The translations under genes and the position numbers were made by a program. A stretch of DNA of 64,000 nt, taken from the NCBI GenBank assembly GCA_025201345.1, contig JAIXMG010000001.1, forward strand, positions 744,001-808,000. The letters are read 5' to 3'. Source of the DNA: Thamnidium elegans (lineage: Eukaryota > Mucoromycota > Mucoromycetes > Mucorales > Mucoraceae). Every line of letters starts with the position of its first letter. The first letter of the stretch is position 1. Below are positions 45,446 through 58,053 of the stretch, one piece after another. Below the pieces are notes generated by a model that ran no database searches, was not told where the DNA came from, and saw only the letters and a program-made list of their open reading frames with translations.

Positions 45446-45860
45446 TTATTGAATATACTTGTGAAGAAACTTTCTATGGAAATCAGAACGTAACATATCA
45501 TTTACAAATCTCTTTTTAGGCTTATCGTCAAGACCTCTTGCTTGATTCTTGAAAATAACATCATCATCCCATCTACAAAATAATTATCAGTCACAAAAGT
45601 AAAAAAAAAAGTTGCCAAGTAAAGAAACTTCTTGGCCTTTTATTACCTTCTTTTCACGCTAAAGTCACGTTTTTCTTGCCCAATGTTTAAAAGAGGGTTA
45701 CCTTCCATTGCCTCTTGTTCTTTTTCTGTTTGTAGTTCTTCTCTAACTTCACGCTCTTGACGTTCCTTTTCTTCAGCACGTTCTTGACGAATACGTTGTA
45801 AGGTCGCTAATAGTTCTGCTGCATTGTCGTCATCATCTGAATCATCGTCTGAATCATCAC

Positions 45861-45891
<31 letters not shown>

Positions 45892-46365
45892 ATACAAGTT
45901 AAACATACATTTACAAAAAAAAAAAAAATCTTTTTTAAATTGTATTACCTGTCACTACTCGACCCATCACTTTCTTGTTCGCTATCTTCTTTATCTAATT
46001 TCGCCAACCGTTCAGCTTCTTCCATTAATTTTTGTTTTTCTGAATTCGGTTCTTCCTCTTGTTTAATCAATCGTGTAGAAGAAGCACCCCCTTCTTTTTC
46101 CTCATAGTATACTTGTTCGGCTCTCTTTAACTCTGCTAATAATTCTTCTCTGTTACCGATTTCGTCAACAGTACCTTGTCCAGGCTGTCTGAACTTGAGT
46201 TTGGTGTGTGAGGCGATATCACGGGCACTATATTGGAAACTAGGTGCTTTGCTGTCGTTACCTCTAGCAGGATCAAATGTAGGACGAGCAGCGGTTGTCT
46301 ATAACAATGTTAGTTTTTTTAATTAGTCAAGATCTTATCATTTAGATCTTTTCTCTCTTTACCAT
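45446..46365 (-). CDS. CWC15: Pre-mRNA splicing factor CWC15 (Cwf15), four coding exons
   Basis: Exons 46363-46365 (the ATG alone), 45949-46298, 45647-45859 and 45446-45572 join to 230 aa, matching the family (about 229 in human). The N-terminal signature [20 protein letters not shown] and [16 protein letters not shown] identifies CWC15, a component of the Prp19/NTC-associated catalytic spliceosome, nuclear. An acidic, Asp/Ser-rich middle and Glu/Arg-rich helix follow, then the conserved C-terminal [36 protein letters not shown]. The first coding exon is just the start codon: ATG is followed directly by GTAAAG, and the acceptor ATAG precedes ACAACC. The acceptor of intron 2 is preceded by a long A run rather than pyrimidines. 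Confidence 0.95.
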
Positions 46366-46688
46366 TTTATATGTTAATTAAGCAAGAAGTGAACGTAAAG
46401 AAAAAAAAAAAAAAAAAACTCAAACTAAAAAAAGAAAGGAAAAAAGCGTGATTTGTGACATCACTTATGGTGGCTAGATACACCACAAGTATTACGAGTT
46501 TTTTTTTTTTTTCTTAAAGTAAACAAAACGAGTATTTTTGTATGTAGCATGTGATGACGAGATCTGCGTTTATTCGGGTGGTACTGAATTCATATCTCAT
46601 AATATTTTTTTTTGTTACACTATATTATTGAACTGTTTCTAATGTCAGTTATTAAAATGTGTTTTTTTTTTGACAGATCATTTTATTT
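46366..46688. other. Intergenic, no gene seen
   Basis: About 320 bp between the CWC15 start and the TMEM164-like stop, with A and T runs. The CWC15 promoter is expected here. Confidence 0.55.
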
Positions 46689-47779
46689 TTAGTCAATCTT
46701 TTTCGATCTCTTTGTAGTTTTTTCTATCACTGGCAACTTTTCACGAGGCAAGATTGCAAGAACAATTTCGACGCAGATAAAACGTGTGACGAACTTGAAG
46801 ACAAAAGCTAAACCATACATGACGATTCTATATAATGGACCAAGTTGCAACAAGGGTTTAACTATTAAAGGTAATAAAAATGTGATCAATAAATTTTTTT
46901 TTTAAAAAAATAAATATTATACTTACTTGGTGGAGGGGCAAACATGTAATTTAAATTAAAACCAGATACAAGAGAAGTTATATGAAGAATAGGAGTATGA
47001 AAGAAACAGTACGAAAAGAAGGACAAAAATAAAATTTCTTTGGATTTAGGTAATACAACATATCTACGACAATAGATCATGTAGATTGGTACAACCAGTA
47101 ACAAAATATGTTCTTTTTTTGTTGTTAATATTTTTTTTTTTTAAAAAAAACAGTATTAATATGTACACACTTACCAGCAAAAAAGTTAAAAGTTTCGCCA
47201 ATCAAAGTATGTTCTCTTAAATCAGGAAAGGCAAGTGCAGCTAAAGCACCCCATTGTAAGTGTAAATAGATGTTAAAGAATATATGAGGAACAGGTGATT
47301 TTTTGTTGGGATAGGCCAAAGTAAATAACAATAAGAGTCCACTCATATGACAAGGTTGCATCATAAACCAAACTCTGTGGCGAATAATCTTGTGAGTCAA
47401 AGTCAATAAAAGAGAGCAAATCAAGGCAAGTGTCATGCCTCTTTCGGTCAAGGAAGCTCTATGTGGCGGCTGGAATTCAGTTAATAACTTGTAATTGTTA
47501 CTGCCCGGTTTAAGTAAACGACGAAAAGATATAAATGTAGCAATACCATAGATACTAGCCAAACAAAATAATTCTATGCCATGTTGACGAGGGTGGTTAT
47601 ACCTAGAAACCGTTACTTTCTTTCTTTTCTTTTTTTTTTTTCTTTAACTCAATTTACCATGACCCAAATGACGACTGTTCCCAATTAGTTTCTAAGGGTA
47701 CGTCTGCTGCAATATCCCGAATAAAATTCTCGACTCTTGCAAGTATAGGCTCTGCAACTTGTAAAATATCTTGTACCAT
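46689..47779 (-). CDS. TMEM164-family membrane acyltransferase, four exons
   Basis: Exons 47658-47779, 47175-47602, 46927-47112 and 46689-46861 join in frame to 302 aa; human TMEM164 is 297 aa. It is a polytopic membrane protein with hydrophobic helices at about 50-65, 93-114, 125-140, 150-165, 185-200, 205-230 and 255-285. The segment VWFMMQPCHMSGLL places Cys at about 125 in a PCH motif, corresponding to the acyl-accepting Cys of TMEM164 (C123 in human), and HLQWGALAALAFPD, EHILLLVVPIYMIY follow as in the family. TMEM164 transfers acyl chains to make ether phospholipids at the ER (established in mammals; substrate in fungi unknown). The N-terminus WEQSSFGSW is conserved-looking. The start was chosen at 47779 because the upstream Phe-rich extension is T-tract read-through. 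Several introns end in T-run/A-run tracts. Confidence 0.75.
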
Positions 47780-47955
47780 TACAAAAAAAAAGAAAAAAGT
47801 AAATAAAAGAGAAAAGAGAGAGAGAGAGAAAAAGAAGAAGGACACACTCAGAAAATAAATAAATAAATAAAAATCATTAGGGGTGTCTCACCCCCACTAT
47901 TTAAGGAAAGAAAATATATATTTTTTTTTTACCGGGTTTATTTTATTTTCTCATC

Positions 47956-49510
47956 ATGTCTCATTCAAGACATTCATATTCAACTAAAGAAAGAAGAAGA
48001 TCCCGTAGTCCTTATTCTCGTTCTAGAGAAGAACAGGTACTCTTTCTAACCCGTTTTATTACAAGTTACTAAATACAAAACCAGAAGAGTTATAAACGAT
48101 ATGATTCAAGAAGAAGTGACGATCGTAGAAGTGATGATCGTAGAAGAGACGATGGTAGAAGAAGAAGAGAAGATTATAACAATAATGATAGAAGACATGA
48201 AGAGCCACAACTTGAACCTAACATTAACGTTGTCTTGAGAAACTTACCTGACAATGCTAGAGAAGTCGATGTATTATTATTTACATATTACTTTACGTTT
48301 TTATCTAATCATATATATAATGTGTATTCAAAACAACTCTCTTCCTTCTTCACATTTACACCATTAGATTGAAAACAAACTAATTCAAATGGAAGCTAGT
48401 ATTGATAACGTCTCTCTTATTAAAGACCGTGATACAGGTGAATCCAGAAAATTTGCTTTTATTCGATTTACAAGCGTAGGTCATGCTATTCAGTTTGTAG
48501 AAAAATTTAGAACGTTTGATATGAATTCTTATCGTGTACGTGTTGATTACTGTAAAAAGAATAAACAAGAAGAAGAAAAGGATGAATGGCGATGCTCTAA
48601 AGTAAGTAGTAACTTTTTTTTTGTTTTTTTGTTTTTGTTTTTTTTTGTTTATTTGTTATACTTATATGTATATAACAGTGTGGAAATTTTAATGTGGTCA
48701 CTCGTCGTTCTTGTACGGAATGTAAATACTCTTACATTTGTAAGTATTCTTTTATATATATATATAGCTTTGTATGTAAGTTTTGCAGTTTTATTCATTA
48801 TTAATTTATGTATTAGCTTCTTCCAATGAAATAAGAACAAACGAAACAGAAACAATTGAAATTAACGACGGTACAAAAGATATTTCAGATATACCAAGTA
48901 ATATGTTGCTTTTGCGTCAATTGGATCATTTGACTACTGAGGAATCAATCTTTGAAGCTGTATCTTCTTTAGAAGGAGTTTATCGTACCTTGTTAATTAG
49001 AGATAAATTAACAAGAATGTCTTGTGAATTTGCCTTTGTTGAATTTATTGATGTCCAAGTATGTATTATTTATACAGTTATAATATATAACTAATTTAAC
49101 CTATTGTATCGCAGAGTGCAGCTGTAGCTTTAGAATATGCAAGAGAATTATTAACAATTGATGGACGTAAAGTACTTGTATCGTATACAAATCCTGAAAG
49201 TTTTTTACCTGTATATGGTCAATCAGAGTGGTCAATTCCTGTAGTGGATGGTCGTGTAGCTTACTGGGATAAATCATCTTATGCATCAGAGTATTCTCTT
49301 GCAATCGAACAAGAAAAAAAGAAGAAGGAAGAAGAATTAAAAAAGAGAGAAGAAGAATTGAAGAAGGCTAGAGAAGAAGAATCAAAAAAGGCTACTAAAG
49401 TAAAAGAAAGTTTAGATGATGATTTAAGTGCTTTCTATGCTGAAATGGGCGATTTTGATACAGATACCAATAGCAATTCTGATATCTTTTCTGTTCCAAA
49501 GCTGAAATAA
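47956..49510 (+). CDS. RBM5/RBM10-like RNA-binding protein (RRM - RanBP2 zinc finger - RRM), six exons
   Basis: Exons 47956-48036, 48085-48270, 48368-48601, 48679-48739, 48817-49058 and 49115-49510 join to 399 aa. The order is an Arg/Ser/Asp-rich N-terminus (1-70, RS-type); RRM1 with NVVLRNLP (RNP2) and RKFAFIRFTS (RNP1); a RanBP2-type zinc finger DEWRCSKCGNFNVVTRRSCT ECKYSY (W-x-C-x2-C ... C-x2-C); RRM2 with NMLLLRQL (RNP2) and CEFAFVEFI (RNP1); and a Glu/Lys coiled helix near 335-365 with an acidic end. This domain order is that of RBM5/6/10 splicing regulators, which act at early spliceosome assembly; the OCRE and G-patch domains of the animal proteins are absent. The acceptor of intron 1 could be 48085 or, three bases on, 48088 without changing frame. 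Confidence 0.88.
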
Positions 49511-49933
49511 AATAAATAAAAATCGTCTTTTTATTAGATATCCGACTGTTCTTCTCATATATATATATATATATTTTTGGTCAGAAAAAAAGATACATCT
49601 TTTTTAAAAGAACGTGTTTTTTCGCAATTGTCTCTTTTCGCAGTTGGAAAAACACGTAAAAATGAAATATCAAAGTAAGTAGATTTATTTTTATTTTATA
49701 TATTTCTTCTTCTTTTTTTTTCTTTTATAAATGACATTATAAAGTTTTGGGCATGAATAAAATAAAAAAAAAAAATAAAAAAAAGAAAAAAAAATTCTGT
49801 ACAAATAGGTAAAAGGGTAATGGATTTTTTTTTTAAAAAAAAGGTGTATAACAAAGAAGTTTTTTATCAATTTTATAGCTCTGTTTTAGGATTGAATTTG
49901 TTTGTTGAATATTACACAAATGGAAAAAAGAAT
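49511..49933. other. Intergenic between convergent genes
   Basis: About 420 bp between the RBM-like gene (+) and the H2B gene (-); poly-A/T tracts and 3' UTRs only. Confidence 0.55.
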
Positions 49934-50287
49934 TTATTTGGAAGAAGTGTACTTGGTGACAGCCTTGGTACCTTCAGAGACGGCATGCTTGGCAAGTTCT
50001 CCAGGAAGAATAAGACGGACAGCGGTTTGGATTTCACGAGAAGAAATGGTGGAACGCTTGTTGTAGGCAGCTAACTTGGAGGCTTCGGAAGCGATACGTT
50101 CAAAGATATCGTTAACGAAAGAGTTCAAGATAGACATGGCCTTGTTGGAGATACCAGTATCGGGATGAACTTGCTTCAAGACCTTGTAAATGTAAGAGGA
50201 GTAAGTCTCACGACGGGTGACCTTTCTCTTCTTTCCTTCCTTAGGTCCAGTCTTCTTGTGTTCTTTGGTGGGGAGATCAGCAGCCAT
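49934..50287 (-). CDS. H2B: Histone H2B, copy 1
   Basis: 117 aa, no intron. The histone fold starts at [21 protein letters not shown] and ends AVTKYTSSK, with the conserved C-terminal Lys that is ubiquitinated in the family. The N-terminal tail ([18 protein letters not shown]) is completely different from copy 2, though the rest of the protein is identical. It is divergent from the H2A gene at 50843 with a 555-bp shared promoter; TATATAAAA lies 77 bp upstream. The last 228 nt are identical to copy 2. Confidence 0.97.
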   Translation of the reverse strand: MAADLPTKEHKKTGPKEGKKRKVTRRETYSSYIYKVLKQVHPDTGISNKAMSILNSFVNDIFERIASEASKLAAYNKRSTISSREIQTAVRLILPGELAKHAVSEGTKAVTKYTSSK

Positions 50288-50434
50288 TTTTTATATAAAA
50301 ATTATGTTGTGTAAAAAGAGAAAAAAAAAAAGGAAACTAGAAATACCGAGAAAATTTGTACGTTTTTATATAATTTTATTTCTTGTGACTTTGAATTCTC
50401 TTTTTTTTTTTTTTTTTGTAATTTTTTCTTTTCC

Positions 50435-50465
<31 letters not shown>

Positions 50466-50842
50466 GTGAGAATACCATAAAATGAATTATTTCATAATAC
50501 AAGTACCGTGAAATCACGTAATAAACGCGATTTACGCTCGAATTAAGCCTATCAGATTGAATATTCAAATTAAAAAAAAAACGAATAAATTTTTTTTTTC
50601 TTTGCTTTTTTTTTTTTTTTTTTAGTTTAGGCTTGTTAAAGGCCTTTTTTTTTTTTTTTTACATACCTTCCACATAGCGCGCATTTGTTTTTTTTTTAAA
50701 AAAAAAAAAAAGTTACCATCGGCATTTGAATTGAATCAAGAATATATATAAACCTGCCATAGAAAGCAGCAAAATTTTTCCTTTTTTTTTTTCTCCTAAC
50801 AAACTTTTTTTTTCTCCCAAGTTTAAATATATATATAAAAAA
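50288..50842. promoter_or_regulatory. Shared H2B/H2A divergent promoter
   Basis: Contains a TATA box for each gene: TATATAAAA (minus, 50364-50372) and TATATATAAA (plus, 50743-50752). An ATCACGTA octamer (50513-50520) is followed by AACGCGATTTACG, and a GCGCGC lies near 50677, amid poly-T/A tracts. The octamer recurs in the other two histone spacers. Confidence 0.6.
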
Positions 50843-51238
50843 ATGTCTGGTGGTAAATCTGGTGGAAAGTCTGCTTCTGGCGCCAAGTCTCAAACTCGTT
50901 CAGCTAAGGCTGGTCTTCAGTTCCCCGTTGGTCGTATCCATCGTCTCCTTCGTCGTGGAAACTATGCCCAACGTGTTGGTGCTGGTGCCCCCGTCTATCT
51001 CGCTGCTGTTCTCGAATATCTCGCTGCTGAAATCCTCGAATTAGCTGGTAACGCTGCTCGTGATAACAAGAAGTCTCGTATTATCCCCCGTCATCTCCAA
51101 TTAGCTATCCGTAACGATGAGGAATTAAACAAGCTCTTAGGTCATGTCACCATTGCCCAAGGTGGTGTCCTCCCCAACATCCACTCTTCTCTCTTACCTA
51201 CCAAGACCAAGAAGGCTGGTGCTTCTCAAGAACTTTAA
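50843..51238 (+). CDS. H2A: Histone H2A, copy 1
   Basis: 131 aa, no intron. It has the canonical [20 protein letters not shown] helix region, the acidic-patch helix ([16 protein letters not shown]), [23 protein letters not shown], and the C-terminal SQEL. The Ser of SQEL is the damage-phosphorylated site, so this single type serves as both H2A and H2A.X, as in other fungi. The protein is identical to copy 2 at 55508, with only a few synonymous base changes seen. Confidence 0.98.
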   Translation: MSGGKSGGKSASGAKSQTRSAKAGLQFPVGRIHRLLRRGNYAQRVGAGAPVYLAAVLEYLAAEILELAGNAARDNKKSRIIPRHLQLAIRNDEELNKLLGHVTIAQGGVLPNIHSSLLPTKTKKAGASQEL

Positions 51239-52892
51239 AGTGGAAAAAAAAAATCTGAAAAAAAATTCTTCTTTTTTTAATAATATGTTCATTATAATTT
51301 TACTAGCATTTTAAATTTTTTTTTTCCATTTTTTTTTTTTATATTTGATATCCCTATTTTTCTCTTTTCCTTGCTCCAATTTTTTTTTTTTAAAAATCAA
51401 CCGACGAAAAAAAAAAAAAAAAAAAAAAAGATAAAAAAAACTTCCCTTTACATATGTAGAATTTGATGCTTTTTTTCCCCATTTTTTTTTTCTTTCTAGT
51501 TTGGCTTTTTGTAAATAAATAATAAAAAAAAAAATCCAGACTTAACAATTTCATGCACATAAATCAAAAAAATATAGTTCTATTCCTAACACTGCTAAAA
51601 TGAAAAAAAAATCCCTGCACGCATGCAATCCTTTTTTTTTTTTTTTTTACAAATATATCCATGCGTTGTATGTATTTCACAAAAAAAAAATGTAGCCAAT
51701 AGAAAATCGCTACACTTTGGGTCTGAAATACAAATCTATTTGTCAGGGACGTCAAAAGTTTTGTAGTCGCAATTATGTGTTCTATGTTACACGAATTACT
51801 AGGTTTGGATAGTTTTAAGGTAACGGTAGTACGAATCTACCATAATTACTGGTATTAGCTAGTTAAATAGAGTACAGAATTTAAACATATATATTTGCTT
51901 AATATTTGCAATGAAACAATTTATTTTTATATTGACAAGGAAACGTTCTTTTTTAAAAAACAGATTTTTTTTTTTTATTTGACATACTGTAATTGAATCG
52001 TCTCAGACGCGTAATATTATATCACGAATCGATTTGAAACATATTACATCTCTGTACATTTGTACAAATAAAATATTGGAGATATACAAGGAAAGTTCCA
52101 TAATTAGAGTTGTATTTTAATGCAGTTCTAGGTCTAATGATCTACTACATAATAGACACTAAACATATTTGATATAAAACAGTGGTAACGCTATATATTT
52201 ATTAGTTGACAACATTTATTTACTATGCTTTTAAATTTGTAGATATACAAACATAAAAAAAAAACCTTTGACAAAATTTGCAAGAACAAAAAACTCCCGA
52301 AGAGAAAGTGCGGTATGAACTATGCTCAAACAGATCCTTCCTACGAGGTAAAAAAATAAGACATACATACACACATATGTATATGCTGTTGCTATGGTAA
52401 CTTTCTTTTCTTTGTATATGCTGTTGCTATGACAACTTTCTTTTCTTTTCTAAAGTCGATGTGAGATGTATATACTGTATCGGCTCGCAAAGTTCACCCA
52501 TTTGATGGTTACTACTAGCTGCATACATTTGCAACAAATCTCCAAAAAAAACGAATAAAGGTGACTGCCATTTTTGGTGTTTGTGTTCAAGATTTTAGGT
52601 CGGACGCGTTATAATGCCATGTTACTTTCCTAATTAAGATCTCTCTAGTGGATCGGCGCATTGACTGCAGCCGTAACTTTTTTAATCGATTATATACATC
52701 CCCTAACTTTTGGTAATTTAAACCCTTGCAACTATTTACTTTTTTAAAAGTTCACCTCCTTTTTTTTATTGATCTATTACTAAATTAGTATGCATCATTC
52801 TGAATGACGATATATCAGATGTTTTTATTTTAATGAGAGCCTCCCCCTCTCCCTCTTATTTGAGAAAATAACGAAACCATTATAATTTCCGC
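51239..52892. other. Long intergenic region inside the histone cluster
   Basis: About 1.65 kb of A/T-tract-rich DNA downstream of H2A copy 1. It holds a 35-bp tandem duplication (separate entry). No supported gene. Confidence 0.5.
52379..52448. repeat. 35-bp tandem duplication
   Basis: Two head-to-tail units, 52379-52413 and 52414-52448, beginning GTATATGCTGTTGCTATG and ending CTTTCTTTTCTTT, differing at two or three bases (GGTAACT versus GACAACT). Confidence 0.85.
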
Positions 52893-53133
52893 TTATCGGT
52901 TCCGGGCGGCAAAGTCATTCTAATTTTGAAAAAAAAAAAGGTACGAAAAAAAAAGGGGAACTTACAACACCTCCATGCTTGGAGCTTTTACTTTTTTTGG
53001 GTAAAATAAAATAAACAAACAATAAAAAAGTGGCATGTGGACAAAATATGCATTTACAAATTAAGGTTTGACAATTACACGAGCAAGATAGATTATCCGT
53101 CTGTGATACAAGAAGTGCCTCATTTGTTGACAT
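52893..53133 (-). CDS. Possible small Cys-rich protein, two exons (tentative)
   Basis: Candidate exons 52966-53133 and 52893-52919 with a 46-nt GT-AG, T-rich intron would give 64 aa: a Cys-rich N-terminal half (CSCNCQTLICKCIFC), a short hydrophobic stretch (ATFLLFVYFIL) and a basic end. The composition is not tract read-through, which is why it is listed, but I know no homologue and the second exon encodes only eight residues. It could equally be chance. Confidence 0.28.
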
Positions 53134-53496
53134 ATACAGATTAATATTTTATGGACGGTTTTTTTTTTTTTGCTTTTTCGTAGTTCTATTTTCAGCAATT
53201 TTTTTCTGTAGATTTATATTGGTTCAAAACAATTTTTTTCTTTTTAGATATAATTTTCATCATTTTATTAAAACGGGACTGAAAAAAAAATTAAAAATGA
53301 AAAAAAAAGACTGTACAAAAAGAATAATAATGGAATAATATATAAAAAAAAAAAAATGATTCTTTTTTTCTTTTTTTTTTTTATAAGATATTTAAAAAAA
53401 AAGAAAAGAGAAAAGGGAAGAGAAAGTTTTTTTTTTTGGATTTTTTTTTTAATAGGTGTTGTTGTGTGCGGGTATTTCTTTTTTTATATTAATAAT
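53134..53496. other. Intergenic downstream of histone H3
   Basis: About 360 bp, almost entirely A and T tracts; the H3 3' UTR lies at the right end. No gene seen. Confidence 0.5.
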
Positions 53497-54877
<1,381 letters not shown>

Positions 54878-55507
54878 ATTATTATAATCAGAAAAAAAAT
54901 TTCCCATAATATCCCCCTCCCATAAAAAATCAATCTTTTTTTTTTCTTTTTAAAAAAAACGCATTTTCAACCTCTTTATTTTTTTTTTTCTGTTATTTTT
55001 ATTTTTAAAAAATAACCAAATTCCCAAATGAAGTCTTCTTTCTGTATTATTGCAAAGTTTAGCATTCTGTATATAAGCTTTACTTTAGCTTTTTTTTTTT
55101 TGGTCTTTGTGCCATCAAATATAAATTAAAAAATAATTCCTTTTTAAAAAAAAAAACTTTTGTTATTTGTGCCATTATTGATTTTAAACCAATAGATTGG
55201 TGTTGTTTCTCGTTCATTTTGCATTTTTTTTAAGTTACGTGTATTTGACTTTATTGCATGCACATAAAAAAAAGGGGGGCGAAAGTTCTTAGACATCCCA
55301 AGTTGAAAATAATAAAATATATACATGTAGTCGCTGGTTTTTTTTAGTCGCAAAAAAAAAAAAAGATACACATCACAGTCGAAAAATAATCACAAAATAA
55401 AAAAATCGTAGTAGCAATTTTTCTTGATTTTTTTTAATAAGAAAAGAGTTGGGTCTTTTTTTTTTGTGTGTTTGTGAAAAGTTGGGTAATATATATATTT
55501 ATAATAT
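54878..55507. other. Intergenic between convergent H4 and H2A copy 2
   Basis: About 630 bp of 3' UTR and A/T tracts; a minus-strand frame at 55144-55371 is judged chance. No metazoan-type histone stem-loop was noticed. Confidence 0.5.
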
Positions 55508-55903
55508 TTAAAGTTCTTGAGAAGCACCAGCCTTCTTGGTCTTGGTAGGTAAGAGAGAAGAGTGGATGTTGGGAAGGACACCACCTTGGGCAATGGTGAC
55601 ATGACCTAAGAGTTTGTTTAATTCCTCATCGTTACGGATAGCTAATTGGAGATGACGGGGGATAATACGAGACTTCTTGTTATCACGAGCAGCGTTACCA
55701 GCTAATTCGAGGATTTCAGCAGCGAGATATTCGAGAACAGCAGCGAGATAGACGGGGGCACCAGCACCAACACGTTGGGCATAGTTTCCACGACGAAGGA
55801 GACGATGGATACGACCAACGGGGAACTGAAGACCAGCCTTAGCTGAACGAGTTTGAGACTTGGCGCCAGAAGCAGACTTTCCACCAGATTTACCACCAGA
55901 CAT
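55508..55903 (-). CDS. H2A: Histone H2A, copy 2
   Basis: 131 aa, identical in protein to copy 1 (50843-51238), ending SQEL. At DNA level I see only isolated synonymous changes (for example AAA versus AAG in the NKLL codons and CTT versus CTC before PNI), whereas the flanks are unrelated. Divergent from H2B copy 2; TATATAAAT is 78 bp upstream. Confidence 0.98.
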   Translation of the reverse strand: MSGGKSGGKSASGAKSQTRSAKAGLQFPVGRIHRLLRRGNYAQRVGAGAPVYLAAVLEYLAAEILELAGNAARDNKKSRIIPRHLQLAIRNDEELNKLLGHVTIAQGGVLPNIHSSLLPTKTKKAGASQEL

Positions 55904-56039
55904 TTTTTATAAAATAGAAATGTTTTTTTTAAGAAAGGGATCAAGCAGAAAAAAAGGAAAAGAAAAAAAGATCTGATTTAATTTATATACCAGCTTTTTT
56001 TTTTTTTTTTAGTTATAAAAAAAGTCACAGAGTGTTCAT

Positions 56040-56074
<35 letters not shown>

Positions 56075-56379
56075 AAATACAAAAATAAGTGTGGAGAAAT
56101 ATATAAGGTATGAAAAAAAAAAAATCGGTTTTTTTTTTTATTTTATAAAGTTATAGTTTATTATGATTCTACGTGATTCTACGTGTTTTTTTTCGTGGTT
56201 TTATAATTAGTTTATAGTGTTATTTTGAATAGTTTTTGTGGTTCCTGTAAAAAAAAAAAAAAAAAATCAAAAAAAAAATCCTGATTTTATATAAAACCCA
56301 GCTAGAATTGGATTTTATTTATAATCCCCTCTTTTTTGAATTTTCTTCTTTTTTTCAAATCACCAACTAAAAAAAAAAA
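55904..56379. promoter_or_regulatory. Shared H2A/H2B (copy 2) divergent promoter
   Basis: TATA boxes at 55981-55989 (minus) and 56288-56296 (plus). The octamer ATCACGTA occurs on the minus strand at 56170-56177, inside a short duplication TTCTACGTGATTCTACGTG. Long T and A tracts fill the rest. Confidence 0.6.
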
Positions 56380-56745
56380 ATGGCTCCTAAAGAAACTGTC
56401 GCTGCTAAGGCACCTGCCAAGGTCACCAAGGTCAAGACCGATGGTAAGAAGAGAAAGGTCACTCGTCGCGAAACCTATTCTTCTTATATCTACAAGGTCT
56501 TGAAGCAAGTTCATCCTGATACTGGTATCTCCAACAAGGCCATGTCTATCTTGAACTCTTTCGTTAACGATATCTTTGAACGTATCGCTTCCGAAGCCTC
56601 CAAGTTAGCTGCCTACAACAAGCGTTCCACCATTTCTTCTCGTGAAATCCAAACCGCTGTCCGTCTTATTCTTCCTGGAGAACTTGCCAAGCATGCCGTC
56701 TCTGAAGGTACCAAGGCTGTCACCAAGTACACTTCTTCCAAGTAA
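56380..56745 (+). CDS. H2B: Histone H2B, copy 2
   Basis: 121 aa, no intron. The tail is [20 protein letters not shown], richer in Ala-Lys acetylation-type sites than copy 1; from [13 protein letters not shown] on, the protein equals copy 1. The last 228 nt (56518-56745) match copy 1 (49934-50161) base for base, while the codons for [10 protein letters not shown] differ at several synonymous sites, a sharp boundary that suggests gene conversion. Confidence 0.97.
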   Translation: MAPKETVAAKAPAKVTKVKTDGKKRKVTRRETYSSYIYKVLKQVHPDTGISNKAMSILNSFVNDIFERIASEASKLAAYNKRSTISSREIQTAVRLILPGELAKHAVSEGTKAVTKYTSSK

Positions 56746-57044
56746 AAGCAAAAATAATGATTATCTTTTTTTTTTCTCGAAAACTATTACCAATTGATCC
56801 CCCTTTTTTCTCTTTCGTCTTCCACACAAACTCTTTTTTTTTTCGCATTTCAAAATATAAAGAAAAAAAAAACTTGCTCTTTTTTTTTCCCGTGAACTTT
56901 TACCTTCTTTTTTTAAGTGTATATGAAATTCTGGCGTGATAAAAAGAAAACATACAATTACAAAGTGGGAACAGGATCTTATTATTTTTTGGATAATTTT
57001 AAAAGCACCAAAGTTTTTATTGTGTATAAATTTCAAATAGAAAT

Positions 57045-57366
57045 TTAAGCAATGAGTTCAACAACACCACCGGCAGCCTTGATCTTCTTCTCGGCAAGAG
57101 CAGAGACGAAACGAGCACGGACAATGACGGGTTGAGAAATGGTACCCTTGGCCAAAACCTTACCGTAACCCTATACAAGTAATATTTTTTTTTAGCAATC
57201 AAACTTCCCTTCCCTTTTTAATATTATATTTACCTTTTGGAGAGTATCGATAACAGGAACCTTTTCAGTGTTCTTGTACTTCTCACGAACACCTTCACCA
57301 GCAAGAGTCCAGATCTTGTCAAGATTGACAATAGGACGCCAGTTAACGTTGTTCTTTAAATGGAAT

Positions 57367-57398
<32 letters not shown>

Positions 57399-57769
57399 AT
57401 GGTATTTATCCATATTGATACGGTGATGATGTTGACCACCAGCAAGACCACGACCACCAGGATGCTTTCTGTGCTTACCTAAAAAATTGATTAAAATGTG
57501 TCAATGGACAGGGAAAAATTGTTGCGTTGTTGAAGATGTGTTGAATTCGAATTTAAAACATACCAACACGACCGTGACCGGCGGAAACGTGTCCACGCTT
57601 CTTTCTGTTGTGGTGAAGTCTAGTAGGCTATTTATAACATTGTATATAAAAAAAAAAAAAAAAAAAAAAAAAAATCGATTAATATCTATGGATGGATGTG
57701 TATAGATTGATGCTTTTTTTCTCGAGTATCTTTGTTTTCTTTTCTGTCTGTTATTATTATCATTACCAT
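57045..57769 (-). CDS. RPL28: Ribosomal protein uL15 (L27a/RPL28), four coding exons
   Basis: Exons 57767-57769 (ATG only), 57564-57627, 57234-57478 and 57045-57170 join to 145 aa, the usual size of this 60S subunit protein. It begins [20 protein letters not shown], followed by [20 protein letters not shown] and [19 protein letters not shown], a near-invariant eukaryotic block, and ends VVELIA. The start codon is separated from the rest by a 139-nt intron (ATG then GTAATG), as in CWC15 in this window. Intron 1 holds a long A run on the sense strand side of its 3' half. I looked for a box C/D snoRNA in it and saw none convincing. Confidence 0.96.
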
Positions 57770-58053
57770 GGCTTAAAATGCTTTACTGGATAGAGAGAGA
57801 TGAATGTGGTTTCGCCATTTAATTCATGTAACTATAGAGATACGATTTGGTTCGGACCGGACTAACGGTACAAAGTATTTCGGGTATTGAAAGTTTCGCA
57901 ATAATGCAAAAAAAAAAAAAAAAAAAAAGTTTTAATGTGGAATATGTGCTAATGGTATATAAAGAATTTTTTTTTTTAAAAAAAAGTGTATAGAAAATGC
58001 ACTGAAAAACGTACTGTATAAAAAAGAAAAGAAAATGCATAATATATATAAAC

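Noticed and set aside
49820..50074. 84-codon plus-strand frame
   Set aside because: Shadow of the H2B coding strand. Similar shadows opposite H3 (53356-53661 and 53677-53913) and opposite the ribokinase were dropped for the same reason.
52314..52350. ATG plus ten codons followed by a GTAA donor-like site
   Set aside because: The next acceptor leads to a stop within two codons, so no gene can be built.
57628..57766. Possible intron-encoded box C/D snoRNA in uL15 intron 1
   Set aside because: An ATGATAA box C-like string is present near the donor but there is no CTGA box D or terminal stem.
57835..57870. Possible tRNA B box (GGTTCGGACC)
   Set aside because: No acceptor stem, anticodon arm or A box at the right spacing; the conserved A of the B box is missing.
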